A stretch of DNA of 64,000 nucleotides, taken from positions 248,001-312,000 of the forward strand of contig CANTUR010000639.1 in the NCBI GenBank assembly GCA_947683625.1. The letters are read 5' to 3'. Made by a program: the position numbers and the translations under genes. This DNA comes from Mallotus nudiflorus (Eukaryota; Streptophyta; Magnoliopsida; Malpighiales; Euphorbiaceae). Position 1 is the first letter of the stretch, and each line of letters opens with the position of its first letter. Positions 36,193 to 49,645 of this stretch are shown here, in pieces. The notes under the pieces are model-generated. The model saw nothing but the letters and a program-made list of their open reading frames with translations. It did no database searches and was not told the DNA's origin.

Positions 36193-37370
36193 CTCTCATT
36201 CCAAGTCAAGTTTTAGAAAGGAATGAATTGTGTTAATGATTAAAACAAATGCAAACATAGATATAAATTGGCAGTGATCATTCTATATTTAAATTAAATA
36301 AAATCATTGTCCTAATTATATGTGATTACATGCTAAAATTTAGAGATTATAGTCATGTATCAAGAAAATAAATAAGTGACTACAAGGAAAGTAAATATAT
36401 GGAAATCAATAATATTTTTTGACTTCCTTGTTTTCTCAAGGAAAAAAAATGAAAAGAGCACAAGATCTGCATTAGAAGAAATATGAAAAATAAAAATAGA
36501 AAACAACACACCAAACATTCATTTTTGGGCATTGTTACAACACAAATAAGTCCTCTAAAAGAGCAATTACTATGGCAATTACTAAGCAGGAAAAACTCTC
36601 AACTATAATATCATTATAAAACTAGAAAAAACTTGCATCTTTTTGAAATTCAACTTCCTCAACTATCTTGTCGAAGTTGGCCTTCTGACTTACACTGATC
36701 GAGCTACTTCATAATCCTCTCAAATGCAAAGGCGATTTATCTTTAGGCAATGCTTTCTTGTAAATAGCATATTAAAAAATTATAAATTGATATGTTTTTT
36801 CAATATTAACATTGCACATACAGTGAAAGGATCATCAGAAGCTAACTATGGCAATAAATAAGTACTTAAATAACAATCATCATCTTCATCCACAACCACT
36901 CAATCCAGTACTAAAATTTCTCCTTGCCTAAATGAAAAGCATGGAATGAGTCACTTATGTGCTAATGCAGAGTACCATTGAAGAGTACACCTCTCCTCTC
37001 CTCTCTTGCCCTACAGTTTTAAAGGAAAAATAAGTCAAATCCAATTTTCACAATAAAAATATACCTCGAATTATGTATTAATTGATTTTATTAAAATTGG
37101 TTTGAACAAATTTGTGTACAAAATCTTAGGCAAGAAAATTTTTTTATTTGAGAATAGTTTTGTCTAACCAATAAATTGATATGCAATTATGATAACATTA
37201 ACTTTTTTTTAAAAATGTTCACATGTCAAAAGCATGTTTGTACTTTTTTCTTTTTTTTTTTGAATTTTTGAATTTTAAATATTTACTTTTATTAAAAAAA
37301 TAGTTAGTTGAAAAATTTTGAAATCACTTTTTATGTTTTTTGAATTGTAAAATTGTGTTTTCATTTATGT
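36193..37370. other. Intergenic DNA, no gene assigned
   Basis: AT-rich. A short less AT-rich patch at about 36650-36760 reads on the minus strand as protein-like fragments in several frames, with stops. I cannot assign it. Confidence 0.4.
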
Positions 37371-38045
37371 GTGAAAGCTAGGGGTGTAATCGAACTGAGC
37401 CACTTGAAGTTCGGTTCATCAAAAGCTCACTCGAGCTCATTTATTAAGTTAAACAAGTCGTGTCCGAACATAATTTTGAAGCTCGTAAGCTAAATGAGCT
37501 AAGCCCAAGCATCTTGAAACTCGAGTAGTTTAAGCTCATTAATAGGCTCGCGAACAGACTCGTGAATAGGCTCACAAATAAGCTTGTAAAGCAAGCTTGT
37601 GAACAGGCTTACAAATAAACTCACGAGCAAGCTCATGAACAGGCTTACAAAGTGGGCTTGCGAATAGGCTTGTGAAGTAAGTTTGGGAACATGCTCGTTA
37701 AGTCAGCTTGTGAACAGACTCGTAAACAAACTCGTTTACCATCTCATAAATTTAAATATTTATATTAGTATTAAGTGGTGGTATTAAATAGGTGTAATTT
37801 AAGGAAACTTTTTAAGTACTTTTGATTTTTAGCTATTTTTATGTTACTTTATTTTTATCATCTTAATATAAGAATGTATTTTATATCTAAGGTGGTCATT
37901 AATAAAGAGTACATACTTAAAAAAAAAAACTATCGAACGCATCTTAATATAAAATAAGTATGAATATTAAATAAATGTAATATTAAATAAACTATATAAT
38001 GTTAATGTTATAAAATGATTTAATATTATTGTATAATATTAATGT

Positions 38046-38160
<115 letters not shown>

Positions 38161-38219
38161 CATCATTGATTAAAATTGTTGTTAAACAAATATAAAATTG
38201 TTATTATAAATTATAAGAT

Positions 38220-40345
38220 AATTTGAATTATCTTATCACAAAAATATATAATTTTAATGTTATAACTAGATAATTTGTCCATAACTATAAAATTACGTAA
38301 TTTTGATATAATCTAATTCACTAAAAATTTCTCTTAACCTATCTCATAAATAAATAATTTGTCTATAACCATCAAATTATATAATTTTCTCAAAATTACA
38401 TAATTTTGATTTAACATGATTCACTAAATATCACTCTTCACTTGAACCTATTTCATTAATTCTCATTCACTTAGCATAATTTTAATGTTATAAAACGATT
38501 TTGTATTATTATTAAACAAAAAAAATTGTTATTTTAAATTAAAATTTAATTTGAATTATTTCATCACAAAAATATATAATTTAAATTTCATAAATAAATA
38601 ATTTGTCCATAACTATTATTATTTAGGTTTCTAAAAACTACGTATTTTAACTCAAAACTACGTAGTTTTGATTTATATTAATTTAATAAAAATCCCTTTT
38701 AACATATCTCATAAATAAATAATTTGTCTATAATCATAAAATTATATAATTTTCTCAAAACTATGTAGTTTTATTCTAATTTTGATTTAATTTCTCAAAA
38801 CAATATAATTTTGATTTAATCTAATTCACTAAATATCACTCTTCACTTTAACCCATTTCATTCATTTTCATTCACTTAAACTAATTTTAATGTTATAAAA
38901 CAATTTAGTATTGTTATGAACAAAAATTACCTTGTTATTATAAATTATAATTTAATTTGAAAATTATCTCATTACAAAAATATATTATTTTAATGCTATA
39001 AATAAATATTTTGTCTATAACTATAAAATGATGTAGGTTTATAAACTACATAATTTTACTCAAAACTATATAGTTTTGATTTATCATAATTTAAGCATCC
39101 CTATTAAACAAATATAAAATTATGTTGTTTTGATTGATCCTAAGGCCATCTCCAACAATAAACACTAAAATGGTGTTATATTTACATCAAAATGTAGTTT
39201 GTACATTAATTTCTCTCCAATCAATTACACTGTTTTTAACACCAAAAAGTATATTCTCTATATATTCTTTTTTATATCTCATTTATAATATTTACATATA
39301 TATCACATTACACCCGTATCTATTTTTTTTAACAAATTCATCAAATAATAATATATTTTAGTATTTATCAACTAATATTAAACATTGATAAATTAATTAT
39401 TTTTTATAAATTAAAAATTAAATGTTGCATTCAGAAATCAAATTTAATATATATATTTTTATTTATTTTATTGAGATATATTTTACATTCAAGAAAAATA
39501 TTTTAAATAGATATAAATATTTAGGTATATTTTACATGTAACATAAGCTATGAATTAAAAAAAAAAACTCAATTTGCATTGTGAACAAAACTCAAAATGA
39601 GTCCCTAATTGAGTATGCATTGGAGCAAGAAAACCCAATTTTTACACCATTTTGATGTTGGGTTGGAGATGCCCTAATTCAATAAAAAATTCCTCTAACA
39701 GATCTCATTCATAAAAAATTTGTCTATAACCAGAAAATTATATAATTTTATCAAAACTACATAGTTTTATTTAAAAATACGTAGTTTTAATTTAATCTAA
39801 TTTACTAAACATCTCTTCACTTTAGCGTTGTCTCATTCATTTAATCAAATCTTATGTTATAATATCAATGTAGCATTAATTAAATATATCATTTATTAAA
39901 ATTTTTATTAAATAAATATAAAATTATTATTATAAATTATAATTTTATTTGAATTATCTCATCATAAAAATATATAATTTTAATGTCATAAATAAATAAT
40001 TTGTCCATAACTATTAAATAATACTAATTTAGTGTGGGATAAATATAACATCAATTAGTATTATTATTAAATCTTAAATTCTAAATTCTAAATTATTTTT
40101 ATTATACACTTATACAATGACGTAGTTAATCTTAAGTTAAAGCTCTGTAATCTTAATATAATAAAACGATTTAATATTATTATATAGCATTAATTCAACA
40201 ATAAATAAATTATTATCTATAAATTATAATTTAATTTAAAATATTTTATCATAAGAACATATAAATTTAATATTATAAATAAATATAACTATAGACCTAC
40301 TACAAAACTACGTATTTTTGGCTTTAACCTAATTCACTAAAGCCT
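38220..40345. repeat. Degenerate tandem repeats with AAAACTACRTAGTTTT palindromes
   Basis: Phrases such as ATAAATAAATAATTTGTCCA, ACTACGTAGTTTTGATTTA, TCTAATTCACTAAA and CTCTTCACTTTAACC recur in the same order several times (about 38270-38480, 38580-38880, 39000-39110, 39700-39850, 39980-40345), interrupted by a MITE. The palindromic core appears at least eight times with small changes. Confidence 0.65.
39144..39674. mobile_element. Tourist-like (PIF/Harbinger) MITE inside hAT element 1
   Basis: Flanked by TAA at 39141-39143 and 39675-39677. The left end reads GGCCATCTCCAACAATAAAC and the right end, reversed, GGGCATCTCCAACCCAACAT; both go on to an ACACTAAAATGGTGT / ACACCATTTTGATG type block. 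It is 531 bp and non-coding. Confidence 0.75.
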
Positions 40346-40419
40346 TTGTCCTCACTTTAACCTATCTCTTCATTATCAACTATTAAATTAAACCTAATTC
40401 CTTTCTCTTTAAACGATTT

Positions 40420-42300
40420 TAGCAGTTGTTGCCCTCACCCTCATCTGCTTGTTGGCTAGCCAGCCAGCCACTCGTCCTTCCTCCACATCTCCATCCTTCC
40501 TCACCCTCACCCCGCCATCATTCCTCTCCCTCTTCCAACCAACCTCTATCTACTGCCATCACCGTCAGAATCATCATCGTCCACTATTATCTATCATTGC
40601 TGTTAGCATCATCATTGTCCACTTTCTTCTGTCAACATGCACTACGTTGAAGCTCGTTCGAAGGAGCATGTTCTTCTTCTTCTTCTTCACTGTGGTATTT
40701 TCTCCTTTTTTTTTCCTTTCTTTCAAGTTTTGTATTAACGTTGATTTCAAAAAAAAGTTTTATATTAATGTCAGTGTTTTTAAGGGATTAGTCAATCATT
40801 AGAATTTAGAAATGAAGTATGTATGATTCCTAATACTTTTTTATTTGGAGTATTTATAATATATAAATTTAAAAAATTACACAAAACAATTATACCAAAT
40901 TAAAAACAAAAAAACAAGGAGCTTGGAAGGCAATGCCAAATACTCAATATAATATAATTTTGTTTTGATTTACTGATCATGTTATAAAATTGAGGACTTA
41001 AGGTTTAGCTTAATGGTAATCCATTTATTAGTATTTCTGGAGTGTTTTCTTATAATCATACCCATTTTCCAAGTGAAAAATACTAAAACTTAAGACCATA
41101 ATTCAGAAACAAGCGTAGGTATAAGTTGCTGCATATTTAGCAATACTTTTGGCATTGTTAAGATAATTAATCCATGTTGGTTGCATATATAAAATGAAAT
41201 GGGTTCATATAACAATTAAATGTTTCTATTTAAAAGTTTGAGCTTTTAAATTGAAATAAAGGTTTTTTGGGTATATTTCCATCAGTTTCTTCAATTCTTC
41301 ATAGACATAAATAATTTCGATTAAAGCATATGAGATTGATATTCTTAGCTTTTAGATTTTAACCTTTATACCTTTGATTATGTAGAGACTAGCAACTTTG
41401 AGTGATAAGATGATTCTTATTAATTTTATGAGAATAAAAGAATCATTAGCAGACCCTTTAAAAATATATTCTAAATATGGGGGACCAAGTTTTTGATAAC
41501 TTGTTTTAGGTTTTTAGATTAGTTTGCTTTTATATTGAGTGTATTTGATTGATGTAGTGAATATTTCGCTTTTACCTGTAGCTATTGATTTTTTTATTTA
41601 TATTGCTTGCATTTTTCTGTTAATAATACTCTGAAAACTTTTACTTATTTTCAATTACTAAAGTGTGATGTTAGTCTAAAAGCTAATTGGTTCAGTTTGT
41701 GTTATGCACCTTCAGGGTCTGCTCCTATTTTTCAAACCGTCTCATCTTGCTTCTTCATTCAGGTTAGTGCATTTATATAGTTTTTCATTAATTGTGATTC
41801 TTACATTGTCCCATTTCATGTTTTGATTGCATTTACTTAATATATATGCTAATTTATTGAGAAATGTCCCATTTATTCTAATTTATGAGATGGGATAGTG
41901 TGAGATCAAATTATTTATGATAGATTTATTGGTTGTATGTGACCTTGAAATTTGAACATAAAGTTGAATTCTAAAAAAAAAATGTTGGAGGCAGGTTGAG
42001 TTTTTAATTTGTTTGATCCTAACCAAGTGATCTTCATACTTGGTGGTAATAACCTTTCCCTATTCCTCCTCTATATGTTTTCTTTTGCCATGTCCTTTAT
42101 AATTATTTTTTTCTGTAATTATACCAATATTCATATAAAATAGAGAAGTATAGACAATCTTTGTGATAATGATGACTTAAGAAAGTTTATTATATATGTT
42201 TATCTCTTTATCTTTTTTTTTTTTCATTTTTTGGACAGGTGGATATCATAAAGACTTGATGCACAAACTCAACAAATTTTCCCCACAAATGAATGATGGA
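40420..42300 (+). other. Exon-like cargo in hAT element 1
   Basis: A C-rich, CT-rich stretch (40420-40660) stands out from the AT-rich surroundings. It is followed by a short segment framed by splice-like sites (acceptor CACCTTCAG near 41717, donor CAG/GTTAGTG near 41760) and another acceptor, TTTTTGGACAG, near 42238. Frames are short (74 and 117 codons) and low-complexity. This may be the remnant of the original transposase transcription unit or a captured host transcript. No domain is recognised. Confidence 0.3.
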
Positions 42301-43168
42301 TATTTTGAAATCTTAAACTTGAATTGAGCTAAATTGAACTTTTATTGTCTTTTTTTTTTAAAATTTATTTGAATGTTTGCGATTTTAGATGAACTTTTTT
42401 CTTAAATGTATTTGGTTGTGCATTGGATTTGTAGAATTTCAATTATTTTGTAAGATTTTTTTGAATTTGATTGATTACCTGTTCACGAGCTCATAAATGA
42501 GCACTAATCGGGCTCTAAATGAGCTCTTCAAATGAGCTCTTTCATGAGCTCTACACAAACGAGCCTTCCTGAATGAGCTTGAGCTTAGATTTGAAAAATC
42601 AAATCAAGCTCGAGCTTAGTCTTTCTAACCCGAGCTGAGCCCGAGCTTGGCTAATACTCGGCTCAGCTCGACTCAACTCGATTACACCCTTAGTGAAAGC
42701 CTGTTTTTTTCTATTTTAGGAAATAAAATGAATATTGTAAGAAAAAAATGATAAAAAAATAATTATTGTATCAATGTTATTTGTTTTAAGAATTAAGCAA
42801 CAAAAACCAAAAGTCATAGAAAATTTATCCTAAATTGTACTTGGCTAGGGGTGTAAACAAAGCCGCTCGTGAGCTAGCTCGTTAAAAGCTTATTCGAGTT
42901 CATCTGTTAAGTTAAATGAGCCGAGTTCAAACTTGATTTGGAGGCTTATAAGTTAAATAAATAGAGCTCAAACATTTGAAAGCTCAGCTCATTATAGCTT
43001 ATGAATAAGCTCATCAATATGTTTGCGAGTTAGCTATAGAATAAGCTTGCAAACATGCTCGTTTATGACATTTGTGAACATAATCATGAAAAATCTCGTT
43101 TAGCATGTTCGTGAACATGCTCATTTAGTAAGTTCATGAAAAGCTTATTTAAATAGTTTATGAACAAG

Positions 43169-44611
43169 TGATAAGTACGAAAAATAGTAGATTTTGAGCA
43201 CTAATTAGTTGAGTTTTAAGTGTTAAAGTGTTTAAAATAGTTTTGAATATTGGCATTATTTGCTTTAATTCCTTAAAACTTAGGTTTTTATCATTTCATT
43301 TGAATTTTGATTATTTTTAGTTAATTTTAATGCTTTTTATATTGAATGGCTAGGTGTGCGTAAGTTAAGATTAATGCAAGTGGAGTCTAAGTGAGAACTT
43401 GAAGAGGAAAGCTCAAAATCTCCATGAAAGTAAGATGAAGAAGCATGATGGCTGTGCACATTTATGCCTGAGGTAAAAAAGATATCCTTGTAGAGATACA
43501 TAGGTGAATGGGTGTACATGGTTATACCTAATCTATAGAATGGCCAAAGTCTACTGGTGCACGGTTGTGCACGATTGTACCTGATTTGTTGATTTATGGT
43601 AATCCCAAGATGCACAACTGTGCACTTCGATGAAATCAAATATTAAAGTTTATTTTTAGGGTTTTTGAAGGAATAATTATAAATTTGCCTCTTTTACAAA
43701 TGTTGGTTAGTTTGGAAAACAGTTGAAGTCACTTTCATTTTTAAGAAGAACAATTTTATTATATTTTTTTATTTGATTTTTGTTCTTTACTCAAGGATTA
43801 TTAAGAGGAAAGATTGAAGAACAATTGCGAATAATATTCAAGAGAAGAAAAATAAAAAGAGGTTTTCCCTTCCAGTTATTCTTTTATACTTTATTTGATA
43901 CTATATAATGTTTATGTTTGCAATTTTCAATTCTTCTTCTTTTTACTTTTCAATTGCCATGAGTAGCTAAATTTTTAGTTGGGGTTTTTAGACTCAGCTC
44001 AAGAATGAACTTAATTGGTTAAACTTTATACCACCAAATCTATATTCCATAATTATTATTGGACTTAATGCTTTCTTAGGATTGTTCACTCTTAGAATTG
44101 TTGTAGATGATAGGGTGAGATTGAGAGAAGATCCTTATTAAGAATAAAATAATAATTTGTTAATTTAATCAAATTGGTCGGGAGACAGTTTGGTTGTTAA
44201 TATTCCTTGAAAATCTTTGCTTTAATATTAAGAATAATTAATTGGTTGAGTAGCAGAAGCTAATCACTTGAGTAGTTGTTATAATCAATAAATTATGCTA
44301 GTTTTTAAGAGAGACTTTCATAGTTCTAAAGATGTTTAGGAAATGAAATGAATCAATAAGTGATAAGGAGATTAACATGAATTTTTTGATAAAATTGAGC
44401 CGGGAGTAAAAACCCTAACATCCATTTAATTGATAAATTTTATAATAGTTCAAATTAGTCTTCTAGTTTAGTTTAATTTATAGTAAGAATCTTATTTGAC
44501 TGTTTAAACAATTAAACCTAAAGAGTATTTCAATAATCAACATCCACTCTCTGTGGGATCAATATTTTTACTACGTGAACGAATTTGTGCACTTGCGGAT
44601 CACAACAACCA
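43169..44611 (+). mobile_element. Solo LTR D (1,443 bp) in hAT element 2
   Basis: Starts TGATAAGTACG, ends ACAACAACCA, and is flanked by ACAAG on both sides (43164-43168 and 44612-44616). The end region, with CACTCTCTGTGGGATC then CTTGCGGATCACAAC, resembles the 3' part of long gypsy-type LTRs in plants. No internal region is attached. Its family differs from LTRs A-C. Confidence 0.75.
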
Positions 44612-46460
44612 ACAAGCTCATTTATTAATAGAGTACAAAATAATATTTTTTTTAACAAGCTCATTTAGTATTAGTTAAGTACAAAATAATAATATGTTAT
44701 CATTAAGTAGTAGTATTAATATCATTAAGCACAAATATTATGTAGTACTCATTTAATATTAGTATTAATTGATAAATGATTTTTTGTTGTTAATTATATG
44801 ATTTTTTATGTTAATAAATTTAATAAAACTAGTATTAATAAAATTACATAATTTTAGTTTCATTATATAATTATAATATATATTAATAATAATGTTAAGT
44901 AAATATAGTTAAAAATTGGTAATTGTAATAAAAAAATTACATATTTATATTATAAATTAGTATTAATATTAAGGATTACTGGATTAGTATTAAACAAATT
45001 ACATAATTTTGATGTGTATTAATATGACTAAGTAAATGTAATTCAAAACTATTAATTGCAATAAGAAATTAACAAAATAGAAAGTATATTATAACACTAA
45101 GTTACAATTAAATTTAGTTAAAATTTTGGAGTTTCACATGAAAAATGTGCATCACTATATAGTGTATATTATTACTATTAAGTATAAATAAAATTAACTT
45201 GTGAACTTATAAACTATAAATTACTAAAAACTAAAATCACCAACTATGACATTACTTTAAGGTTACAGCTAAATACTAAGTATCGATAGCCTAATAAAAT
45301 TACTAACTAATAAGATCACCAACTATAAGATTACTAAAAGAGTATTAATTACTGATTATAAGATTAAATTACTAATTATTGGGTATTAGTTTTAGCTAAG
45401 ATGTTTAGTTTAAAATTAAGTAAAAACTTACTCTAAATAATCTTAATATAATTTATAATTTATAATTTAATTCTATTATGTAATAGTAATGAATGCAACA
45501 CTAATTAAAATTGTCATTGAATTATCATATAATACTAATTTAGTGTTAAGCAATTATAATTTAAGTTATCATATAATACTAATTTAGTTTTAAGTAAAAT
45601 AATTTAAATTATAAAGTATTATAAAAATAATTTTAATTGTAATTTATAAATTAATTCAAAATAAATTTATTTAATATTAAGTAGATATGATTTATATTAT
45701 TAAATATGGTTAAAACTATGTAGTTTTAACATAAAGTAACGTAGTTTTGATAAAACAAAAACTGCATCGTTTGATATTAAAATGACATAGTTTTAATCCA
45801 AAACAACACAACTTTAAAACTAAAACCTTAAGCTATATTTCATTTTCAACTTTCCCCTAAAAACCTAAACCACAGTGAGTCCATAACCTTGTCACCGCTC
45901 GATTGCCCTACATTCCCTCTCATCTCGAATCACCCTGCCTTGTCCTCCCCTCAATTCACCCTTATGTAACCTCATCGTTTATCTTCGCCACACAACAACT
46001 TCATCTCCACCATCTTTTTTTCTTTGTCTGATCTCGTCCATTTTTTTTCTTCATATACTTAACCTCTCAATCCATTTCTCTCGCCATCATAGCCTCATCA
46101 TTTATTTGACTCAACCGATGTGAAGAATATGAAGGAAATGGGTCTCTGATCTTGCCACTTTGTGCTCAATGTTGCTTTCAAAATTTATGTTTTATACATT
46201 GTTTTCATTTTTAGGTTGCTTTTGTTCAAGCAAAAAGGTTAGTTCTTTTCAATAAAAAATAATACAATGGTTAAGGTGTAGAGATGCATCTTAGTTTTTT
46301 TAGGGAATCAAGATACATTGTAGTTGAATGACTTTTGGTAAACAAAATAATCAAGCCATCACCCTTCTTTCTTTTCTCCACCCTAAAATTCTCCATAATT
46401 TCAAAGAGCAAAAAAACTAAAAAAGAAAACACTAGGAAGAAAAAGGATGTTAGATTAGTA

Positions 46461-46740
46461 ATGGAACAAGTTAAATTTCAATTGAATGTCTATTTAGAAG
46501 AAGGTGTTCATATTTGTGAAGATTATTCAAAGTTCAATGTTTTAGAATGGTGGAAGATGAATTATCTCAAGTTTCGAATGCTATTAAAGATGGCTAGTGA
46601 TATTTTATCGATTCCAATCACAATTGTGGCATCAAAGTCTACTTTTGGTGCAGGAGGTAGAGTCATACAGCCATATCGTGTAACCTTGGATGTAAAAACA
46701 GTTCAAATTTTGTTATGTGGTGAAGATTGATTACATTCTT
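46461..46740 (+). pseudogene. hAT transposase C-terminal dimerisation domain
   Basis: The frame carries FNVLEWWKMNYLKF, LLKMASDILSIPITIVASKS and GGRVIQPYRVTLD, then VQILLCGED, the conserved order of the hAT C-terminal dimerisation region (LeWW, DiLsiPvstvaSEs, GGR, yR). The family normally continues GEDW; here the Trp codon reads TGA, which ends the frame at 46730. Only the last 90 or so residues of a protein of 600 or more are present. The catalytic part is missing or unrecognisable upstream. Confidence 0.85.
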
Positions 46741-47535
46741 TTTATGCGATAAAGTGGAAAAAAAAGAGTATTTTCACATTCTATAATTTATTTTTTATTT
46801 TGTATTTATTTTCAGTGATGAGTTTTCCTTATCTAACCATTTGTTATTTCTATAGGATTGAGAAAATTTCAAGAAAATTACATTGCCTTCATAAAAAGTA
46901 TGTTAAAGCTTGTTATGGTAATTTAATTTTCAGTTTCAAATTTTATAGTTCATTTATATCAACAATATTTCAAAATTAAATTAATAATTGGTTGGGGTTG
47001 CTCTCTTTGGATTTATAGGTGTAATGCTGTTGTTTGCTTATGTTGGATTGATGTTAAAGGCTACTGCTTAAGACTGTTATTTTTCATGCTAAAATACTGT
47101 CTGTTTATTATTTGGGGGTATTAGATGACTGTAAGATTATTATTTGCATTTGGATAATTGTAATATTATACTTATTTTATGTTTTTTTATTACTTTGAAA
47201 CTGACATGTATTTGCATATATTGGATGCTTATGTATTTTTTTTTATACAAGCTCAGAAACAAGCTTATAAAGAAGCTCACAAACAAGCTCATAAACGAGC
47301 TCCTAACAAACACCTTATCAAGCTTATAAATAAGCAGCTAAATGATCAATCAAACAAGCAACCAAATGAACGAAATTGAACACAAATGAGCTTTGTTCAT
47401 GAACAAACTCTTGTTCCATGTTTCATAATTTTCTCGAATTCGAGCCAAGCTCGAACATGAGTCATTTTAGCCGAGCCGAGGCTGAACATTTCAAAACTTG
47501 GCTCGACTCGACTTGATTACACCTCTATACCTGAC

Positions 47536-48759
47536 TAATAACTTATGTGGTGTAAGGATGTGAAGGACTCCACCCCAGATAACTTTTGATTTATTCTTAT
47601 TATTATTTGTATTTAAACAAATCTGAATAAATCATCTTAAAAATAAAAAATTATAAATTGAAATTATTTTTAATATAAAATAAACTATTTATTCAATTAA
47701 TTATAATATATTAAAAAATATTTTGATTTTATCCAATACTACATTTAAATAATTTTTTTATTTATCTTTTAAAAATAAATGTAACTCAAGTAGATAAAGC
47801 ACCATCATAATCCGGAATTCAATAAGACTGTGCAATTTGTAGTGGATATTAATATCAACATAATATAAATTTTAGTGATAAAATTATTTATGAGTAGTTT
47901 ATAAAATTAATTATCTGAGTATTTATACAATATTAGAAATTTTATTTTAAATTTTATATTTAATTATAATGAAATTAAAATTATATATATTTTTATTTAT
48001 TTTTAGTTTATTATAATTAGTTGGATGATCCATTCTATAGTTATTTTATTTTTTATAAAGTGAAACATACTTTGTCAATAACTAACTTAAATGATGAAAT
48101 ATACTTTCATTTTATGGTGATAAAAATAAAATAAAATATAGGTAACTAAAAAACTAAATAACCATACTACAACTACATCACTTGATAAAGTAAAATGCAT
48201 TTTGGCAATAATTGAAGAGGGGATAGCTTTTTTCCATATAGAAAGGACAGGCAATGGCACAAAGATGTATATAACCAGAGATGATTCACCAACAAAATCT
48301 TGAAATGTGTTGTTTGTAAGTGCGGAAAGATAGAAAAGAAGAAGAAAAAAGAAAGAATAAAAAGCAAACCAGAAAAAGTGTTTTTTCATATTCCTACCGT
48401 CCACCATTATTGTTATTGTGCCTAACAAAGAGGTGTGGTGGTGATAAATTTTCATGTTACTTCACTGGCGGTAGCCTCCACCATCATCTGTAGATGAGAT
48501 TTGTATGTACTTTTGGAGGTTAGGATTGTTAGACAATCACTAAAAAGAAATTATTTCTTTATTTTTTAAAGAAATTATTAGGTGAGATTGCAATGCTAAT
48601 TTTTTTTATAATATTTTAGTTTATTGGTATAAAAAGATGAATGTTTTGTAGCATTTCTAAATTTTATTTTAAATTTTAAATTTTGATAAATATTTTTTAT
48701 TTAACCAATTTTTATCAGTTTTAGCATAAAAAGCTATTGTGTATAAAATAATAAAAAGC

Positions 48760-48798
<39 letters not shown>

Positions 48799-49645
48799 TT
48801 TAGGTTTCATAAATTGGTGAATTTATAAGTGCTTGTCATTATTATAATTTTAAAAACTATAGATTTTTTTTATATACAAATTTATTATTTTAGATTATTT
48901 AAATTTCATAAAAATTATTTAATAATTATTTATTTAAAATTAGTTAAAGACACCTAACTTTAAAATGTGAAGACAATTTCTTCAACTTTTGTAAATATAT
49001 AATTTTAATTTGTTAGAATGATGGCTATTTAGAAATTTAGAGATTTATCAAGTTAAATTTATTTTTTTAAGAAGGAAAAGATGAATCATTCATTCGTATA
49101 AATACATCTTGATAAAAAAATAATATAAATAAAAATACAATGAATAAGTACTAATATAAACTCTTATTTAAATCGTGAAATTGCTTGTCATTACTCTTCA
49201 ATTGCGTTAACAGACCTATTTTAATTTGGAACTTGACAATCCATTCAACAATTTAAATGCTTCTCTCCATAGCATTGACTAACCATAAATAGACTCTTTG
49301 ATTTTTAGTTGAGAGTGATTGTAAAAATATCAACAAACGTTTCACAATTGAGGGAAATATAAAATCTATAAGGAATAATCACCAAAATCCCATAAAAAGT
49401 ATTAAGAACTCCATGAAAAAATATTCAAAAATTCCATCAAAAAAATAAATAGATTGAATATCTGTATTTATTGGATGTAGAATAACAAAAGAAAACAAAA
49501 ATTATTAAAAAATAAAAATAGAACAATGATGGATCACCACTAATCTAAAAGATGCCCGATGGTAACCAAAAAAATTGATGAAAAGATTTTTAAATTCAAT
49601 TTTTTAATTTCATTTTGATGAAATAAATTTAAATTAATATGTTTT
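47536..49645. other. AT-rich intergenic DNA, no gene assigned
   Basis: Contains an (ATA)n microsatellite at about 48761-48796. A minus-strand frame of 122 codons at 48087-48455 is hydrophobic and Phe-rich, with no domain I recognise. In such AT-rich DNA it is probably chance. Confidence 0.5.

Larger units (their letters stand above)
42846..47527. mobile_element. hAT element 2 with transposase remnant (4,682 bp)
   Basis: Starts TAGGGGTGTAAAC and ends TTGATTACACCTCTA, the same terminal type as hAT element 1. It has similar subterminal AAGCTCGTTTATGAAC-like arrays at 42860-43160 and 47250-47520. Flanks TACTTGGC (42838-42845) and TACCTGAC (47528-47535) match at 6 of 8, a decayed duplication. It lies 153 bp from hAT element 1. 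It contains solo LTR D and a hAT dimerisation-domain fragment. It also shares the ACTAYGTAGTTTT palindromes (about 45714-45760) with element 1. Confidence 0.82.

Noticed and set aside
37400..37745. Regularly spaced short repeats resembling a CRISPR-like array
   Set aside because: They are degenerate subterminal motifs of a hAT element with no unique spacers, and the genome is a plant.
48087..48455. 122-codon hydrophobic minus-strand frame
   Set aside because: Phe/Leu-rich translation of AT-rich DNA, no domain or signal that I recognise, no splice context.
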